Of a DNA stretch of 64,000 nt, positions 36,044 to 64,000 are shown piece after piece. Under the pieces are notes generated by a model. That model was not told the origin of the DNA, made no database searches, and was given only the letters and a program-made list of their open reading frames with translations. A program made the position numbers and the translations under genes. This stretch comes from Budorcas taxicolor (taxonomy: Eukaryota; Chordata; Mammalia; Artiodactyla; Bovidae), in contig NC_068930.1 in the NCBI RefSeq assembly GCF_023091745.1, positions 4,610,262 through 4,674,261 on the forward strand. The letters run 5' to 3'. How positions within the stretch are numbered: the stretch's first letter is position 1; every line of letters begins with the position of its first letter.

Positions 36044-37219
36044 ATACAAAAAGACCCCAGAGTATTTGATTTCTCGTATTCTCACTTTCATTATACACAA
36101 GAAGCACAGGAATGAGAGGCCTTTTAAGGTGACTGTAGTAGCATGAGGGTCCCTTGAATCAAGGTAGTGTACATATTTTTAACAGTGTTCTCAAGGCTGG
36201 CCCAGAAAAACCCCATGTTACCTTATCACAATATGGAAAGTAATGTTTTCTTTTCCCACTAAATTATGGTGAAAAATGTCACTGTTTTATTTAGCATTAT
36301 GGTACATAACAGTTAAGTCTCAATTACTAAAAGAACTAAAATAATTCTGAAAGACATCCTCTTTCCCCTTCCAATGATTGAAAGCTGTATTTTTCCTGCC
36401 AATTTCAAACAAATCATCAAACTAATCTGTCATGGTCAGTTAAAACAATCGAGGTACAAGCTCAGCACGTGAGCTGTAACTTGTAGTAAAATGATATATC
36501 AATATGTCTCTCCTCAGTTAAAAATACATAATCCTTTTATTTTATATCGCAGTAAAAGAAATAAACATCACAGACACAGAAGACTAGAAAGGGGAAACTA
36601 CTTACTTCTGAAGGTCTAGTAATTTAAATCTACCTGTACTTTTCCACAGTACGTGAAAGTAGTATTTAACACTTTTTGAAATAAACTTTAATCTTTGGGG
36701 ACAGACGATGTAAATAGGACTTAAAAGACAGTTCCATTCATTTCCAAGTCTCTGCTTACTGTATGATTAAGTAAAACAAGGCACAATAGCCATTCTTTCC
36801 ACTATGTTCCAACACTGATCATGTGCCTTGATAAAATGGCTGACTGGATAAGATGATGGCGACAAGAAGGGAAGACTTTGGATTGTCTAAAATGTGGTTA
36901 ATAAGCAAAGAATAAAAAATTTAAGTGCACTTTCACATGCTTTACGCTTATAATAAACAACAAACTTATCTTTCTTGCAAAGGGTTTGACTATCATTTCT
37001 TTTGGCCAAATGCACTTTTCCCCAATAAACTTAAAACAACAACAACAACAAATCCCTGTCCTTCCATATACTAAGAAGGAGGATTAGCTACTGAAACAGT
37101 TCATTGCAAGACACGTGAAGACAACATACTGTGGCATGAGTTGTTTTTAATTTGTTGTGCTGTTACTAAAGTAAAGTTCTGAGGGCTGCAGTTAAACATT
37201 CCAAGTTCTCCCTTCCATC

Positions 37220-37225
37220 TTTATT
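37220..37225 (-). terminator. Candidate proximal polyadenylation signal of UBE3A
   Basis: AATAAA on the minus strand about 600 nt after the stop codon. Further minus-strand AATAAA copies lie at 36536-36541 and 36286-36291. Another at 37766-37771 is only about 55 nt after the stop and less likely to be used. Which sites are used cannot be told from sequence. Confidence 0.3.
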
Positions 37226-37822
37226 GATTTTAAGATTTTTGCACAGAAGACTCTTTGGGGACTAGAACAGCAGCAATTGCATCACACTGTTTTCAAGACT
37301 TCCAAGTTTCAAAAGCAAATTGTTTAAAAAAAAAAAAAATACAGCTCCTGATTTGAGTTAGATACAGGGACCAAAAAAAATAGCACATACTTGAAGGTTA
37401 CATGGTCTACAAATGGTGGCAATATTTTCCTTGGGAGGGTAGTTTGTTGGTATATATTTTTAAATATGCAAAAAGGCTCAACCTCAAGCAGTAATAAACA
37501 CAAGCAAAAGTGATTTAACCCTTAAAATAAATATTCAGAAAAACCTCTCTGTACATACAAGTGAAAGAATAAGTAACACTTTCACGCAAAAAAAATAATA
37601 ATAATAATAAAGGATTTGTTCATATAAGTAGCTGAAATCTGCTGTTCCAGCCCATATATCCCCAATAAAGAAGGGAGGCACAGACATAGGTGACTACTGT
37701 GGTTCACTATAACAGCCTTTTTGTACTGGGACACTATCACCACCAATTTTATCCCTCTTGTTATATTTATTAAAATTTTAAATTTCTTTTTCTTTTCTTT
37801 TTCTTTCCATTTTTTGTTTTTT

Positions 37823-60248
<22,426 letters not shown>

Positions 60249-60985
60249 CTAGAAAATCAGGAGAAGAGAGAACATTTATTTTCATAACATACACGCACAT
60301 TTGCTTTAATAAATTCCAGTGAAAAACAAAATAGCCAAATATTTTACACTAAATACCACTTGTGATTTACAACTATTTTTAAAAAGTGTCTTTGTTTCAA
60401 CAAACAAAACATGCTTATCTTTTCTCCCCAATGTACTAGTAATAGCAGTACAACCTTACTCATTTTTTCATATTCTATATACATTCTTATACACAGCTTT
60501 TAATGAGCTCAAACTCTTTTCACAATGATGGCATATATTAACATGCACCATTAACTGTAAATATGAATCAAGGATATCATGTGCTGATTCATCACATTTC
60601 TCACTGTAGACCAGAAACAACAGCTATTTCTGAGAGGTTTCTCATTTCACTACTATTTTCAAAAGACTAGGACTGAGGCAATGTTTTCAGAAAGGTTTCT
60701 TCAGAGTCTTCTTTTGGAAACATCCCATGTCCTAAAACCAAACCAGTTCCTTTCTGAGTCTTCCTTTATAGTTTTGTTTTGTTTTTTTTCCCAGGGTGAT
60801 CATTCTGTGGGTGACGGAGAAGAATTAATATATCACTAACCATACACTCTGAAGTTGACAGATACTGCCATATCCAGCCAAGCAATAGGCTGGAATAAAT
60901 CTTACACAGGAACAGGAAATAGTTACATAGTAATTAAAAAATAGAGTGGGAAGAAGACAACTTACAAACAGACAAGAGAAACACC
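60249..60985. other. UBE3A intron, no feature recognised
   Basis: No exon-like sequence matching the known upstream UBE3A residues was found here or further right. Confidence 0.5.
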
Positions 60986-61128
60986 GCTGCTGCTGCTGCT
61001 GCTGCTAAGTTGCTTCAGCCGTGTCCGACTCTGTGCGACCCCATGGATAGCAAGCAGCCCACCAGGCTCCTCCATCCACAGGATTCTCTAGGCAAGAACA
61101 CTGGAGTGGGTTGCCATTTCCTTCTCCA
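60986..61128 (-). repeat. Partial Bov-A2 SINE with (GCT)7 end
   Basis: Seven GCT units (60986-61006) are followed by TTCAGCCGTGTCCGACTCTG and AAGAACACTGGAGTGGGTTG: the reverse of a Bov-A2 unit. Confidence 0.92.
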
Positions 61129-62629
61129 AAACATACCACTAGTAGTCACCAAAATTTACTTCCTCTCCTTTCTGGGTACAGAGTTGGACACATTCTCCTT
61201 CCTTCCCAGCTTTCTGAGATAAGTGCTACTTTCAAGCCAAGGTTTTTCTCCTTCTGGCTAATGGGATGACACTCCTAAGATGGTTCTGAAAATCGTGTTG
61301 AGGATAACAGTTGCCAATAAAGCTCCATCTCTGAATGACTGCGAGAATCAGAACTCTCTGCCAATCCAGGATATTATGATTGGTGGACAAGCTAGAAATA
61401 AATTTCCACTGTTTGTAATAAGACAGCATTCTTTCTGGAGTCTACTTAATATTGCAGTCTAGCTGATCCTTACAAGCCACCTTTCATTTCCCCCACCTTG
61501 ACTTCAGAGTCTTAAAAATACAAGTAATGATTATCTCCCCTAAACTGATGTTACCACTGTTCCTTCAGCTTGTAATATTTAAATCCATAGGAGTTTATTA
61601 AGATTTTCTATTATATCCACTCTTCCGTATCAAGAAATAATATCCTAAGGCAAAAATGACAGGAGGTCATGAATGGCCAGACTGAATTCAACTTACTACA
61701 CATTTTCACAGTTACAATAATGCTAACAAGGTGAAATGCTAATGAAATCACAAAAGAAATAAAAAAGAAGAGAACACTTCAAGGATTTTTTGAGACAAAA
61801 ATATCTGGAGCAATGGATTGTTACAGACATGAAAAAGTTTGTTGCAGTTTGCTGGAATTCATTTTACTTCCCTCTCATATCTGTCTTTAAACAATGTAGC
61901 TTAGGCCTACTTATCAGCTTTCGCTATCAGACTTTTTTGTATCTGCCATTATCCTCTTTCAGAAAAAACAGACAACGCTACGACTCTCGTTATCTTTAAT
62001 GACAAAATTTAAATCTATATGTATATTCCCTTGAGAGGAACAGAGTCAACATGGAAGGTTATGGAATGCATGAGTACCTAAGAGGAGTGCCACTGCATGA
62101 GATACGTTAGAAAAAGAAAACCTCCATGCGTTCCTTCTCTCACACTTTGCTTACTCAAGAAAAAAACACAAGCCCACTCACAAAAATGAATCTTAACACA
62201 CTATTTTCTAAAACTCCGAGTTCTCATCTTACTCAAATGTTGGTTTATCTTGTGCAACTTAATCTGAGCTTTTATAGTGTTTGACCTTTTCAAAGAAGGT
62301 ACTGAGTGACTGAAGTGGAAAACAACGTAAAACATTCAAACTCAAAAGTTCCCAATGCTTGGGAACATCATACAGTAAGCAACGTGTTGACTTAACACCT
62401 CATAAAACTCCCATGAAGTTCAACTAAGAAAAAAAAAAAACAACTTTAAAATTAAAATTAACTATAATGCACTCATTCCATAATCGATTATCAACTAAGA
62501 AAAAAAAATCAGAAAAATCCATCCTATTATCTGAAATAAGCCTATATAATTACAAATTTTCACTACCAAAGCTGAGAAATATACCTCAGTAACAGCACGT
62601 TTTCTGTTATGACCTGCATGAATATCAAA
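61129..62629. other. UBE3A intron, no feature recognised
   Basis: No repeat that I can name and no supported ORF. Confidence 0.4.
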
Positions 62630-62832
62630 CAGTGTGTGCTCAGTCATGTCTGACTCTTTGTGATCCCATGGGCTGTAGGCCATCAGCCTCTGTCCATGGA
62701 ATTTCCCAGGCAAGAAAACTGGAGTGGTTTGCCACTGCCTACTCCAGAAATTCTCCCTGACCCAGGGATTGAACCCACATCTCCTGCACTGGCAGGCAGA
62801 TTCTTTACTACTGTGCCACTGGGAAAGCCCCA
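62630..62832 (-). repeat. Bov-tA SINE in UBE3A intron
   Basis: GTGCTCAGTCATGTCTGACT, CTGACCCAGGGATTGAACCC and GCCACTGGGAAAGCCCC: a full reverse Bov-tA. Confidence 0.9.
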
Positions 62833-63844
62833 AGGTATAAAAGAAAATGTTTTAATAGTCAACAATTTATTGCATATTATAAGTACTTCAATAAAATAAA
62901 ACTTAAATAAGAACAAATTATGGGGTACAATAATAAATGTATTTTAAATGAAAGTACAATAAGCAAAAGTGTTTCAATGCCATAGTCAAATAACTACATT
63001 AAATAAAAAGGAGTGAGTGAAAATAGCCTTTACAACAGTAAAAAACCAAATTTCACTTTACAAATCAATAGCAAAGAGAAGAATAAATACTCTGGGAAAA
63101 GATAATCAAAAAATCTAAGGTTCCATGTATTTGTGTGTGTGTACTCTGATCCTTAATTATTATCAAACATGTCTGGCATTACTCAAAGTACTCAAATGTT
63201 TGACAGGTAAGATTAACCAATTACTAAAAGGATATGAAATATTTAATGACCAAACACAATATCTCATTCTAAACTAACAGAAGAAGGTCTATGTTTAATG
63301 CTGGCTAATACCCCAAGACTTTTGTGTCTTGAGACATATCAATTTAGTTTGCAGGGCTATATTAACTTACATTTTCTACTGTAATTACCTCTTAACTCCA
63401 AAAGAAGGACTAAAATCACTTCATATCTGAAATGTGATCCTCTGAAACTGCTCTCTTCTCTCCAGTTCTCTAATACATCCGGGCAGATACTTTATGTTGG
63501 CTAACTCCAAATTCATTCACCAATCTTTATCATGACATGCCATTATGAAAGAAACTGCAAAAACTAAACACTAGTATTCCAATCCTCACTTGCACTTGGG
63601 GGACCGATTTATGAAACACGTATGCAGACCTCAGTGGAAGTCTATCAGTAGACTTCTGAGGGTTTGCTTTCCTGATAAATGAAGCAAACATGACTAATTC
63701 ATATTTTGAGTACAAAAAAAATCATTTATTTTTTATTAGTAGATAAAATAAGCTAACTAGTATCACCATTTCAAATTATGAAAACAAAGATTATAGAGGT
63801 ATCTGCACATCATGAAACTGTTCTTTAACAAATTTAAAAACCAA
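62833..63844. other. UBE3A intron, no feature recognised
   Basis: A short (TG)n run near 63132-63141. Nothing else supported. Confidence 0.4.
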
Positions 63845-64000
63845 TGTGCTGTGCTCAGTCGTGTCCAACTCTTTGGGACCCATGGACAGTAGCCCATCAG
63901 GCTCCTCTGTCCATGAAACTTTCCAGGCAAGAATACTGGAATAGATTGCCATTTCCTACTCCAGGGGATCTTCTGACCCAGGGATCCAACCCATGTCTCT
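63845..64000 (-). repeat. Bov-tA SINE, cut by window end
   Basis: GTGCTCAGTCGTGTCCAACT, GGATCTTCTGACCCAGGGAT, continuing past base 64000. Confidence 0.88.

Larger units (their letters stand above)
36020..37822 (-). other. UBE3A: UBE3A 3' untranslated region (distal end inferred)
   Basis: From the stop codon to about 36.02 kb I see no recognisable SINE or LINE, unlike the sequence on either side, as expected for a conserved 3' UTR. It holds A/T-rich tracts, a TAATAA-type repeat read on the plus strand near 37590-37610, and an (AAC)n tract near 37037-37052. The end is placed at the most distal good AATAAA on the minus strand (36038-36043), followed about 20 nt later by a GU-rich stretch. Several nearer AATAAA copies could give shorter forms. 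The extent is inferred, not shown by transcript data. Confidence 0.55.

Noticed and set aside
36020..37822. AATAAA words on the plus strand as antisense transcript ends
   Set aside because: Common by chance in AT-rich DNA; no other evidence of a plus-strand terminator.
60249..64000. Upstream UBE3A exon (AZUL domain or start codon)
   Set aside because: No sequence matching the expected upstream residues was found; this part is intron with SINEs.

Overview
This is vertebrate nuclear DNA from a ruminant, almost certainly a bovid (cattle, yak, bison, sheep or goat group). The evidence is the dense load of BovB LINEs, Bov-tA and Bov-A2 SINEs, one CHR-type SINE and artiodactyl L1 copies, on an AT-rich, CpG-poor background with spliced mammalian exons. 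No prokaryotic gene structure, CRISPR array or plasmid feature is present.

The right part (about 36.0-64.0 kb) is the 3' part of UBE3A (E6AP, the HECT-type ubiquitin ligase of the Angelman/Prader-Willi imprinted domain) on the minus strand. Eight coding exons with consensus splice sites run from a 1247-bp exon (59002-60248) to the terminal exon with the catalytic cysteine and stop (37823-37943). They encode residues 124-875 in the numbering of the 875-residue human isoform, with no length change. The N-terminal exons and promoter lie beyond the right edge. The 3' UTR probably runs to about 36.02 kb.

The left part (1-36 kb) lies downstream of UBE3A and is mostly nested retrotransposons. There is a BovB with a second, 5'-inverted BovB inserted into it (5.87-10.2 kb), a long antisense L1 mosaic (13.8-22.4 kb) interrupted by SINEs, an MLT1-like LTR and a BovB with a 332-codon reverse-transcriptase ORF, and several tiny BovB tail insertions with clear target-site duplications.

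In this repeat-rich flank is an intact uninterrupted ORF of 387 codons from its first ATG (24665-25828, plus strand). I do not recognise it. It is basic, has a predicted helical segment and a nuclear-localisation-like cluster, and is followed by a small CpG-dense patch and a poly(A) tract. It lies about 10 kb beyond the UBE3A 3' end, on the strand that carries the SNHG14/UBE3A-ATS antisense transcript in other mammals. It is the best candidate for something undescribed.

The UBE3A introns also hold structures not explained by the common SINE/LINE families: an 80-nt near-perfect hairpin (49912-49991), a 12-bp perfect palindrome (44681-44707), a 37-bp inverted repeat (42651-42837) and a 40-bp tandem duplication (43531-43610).
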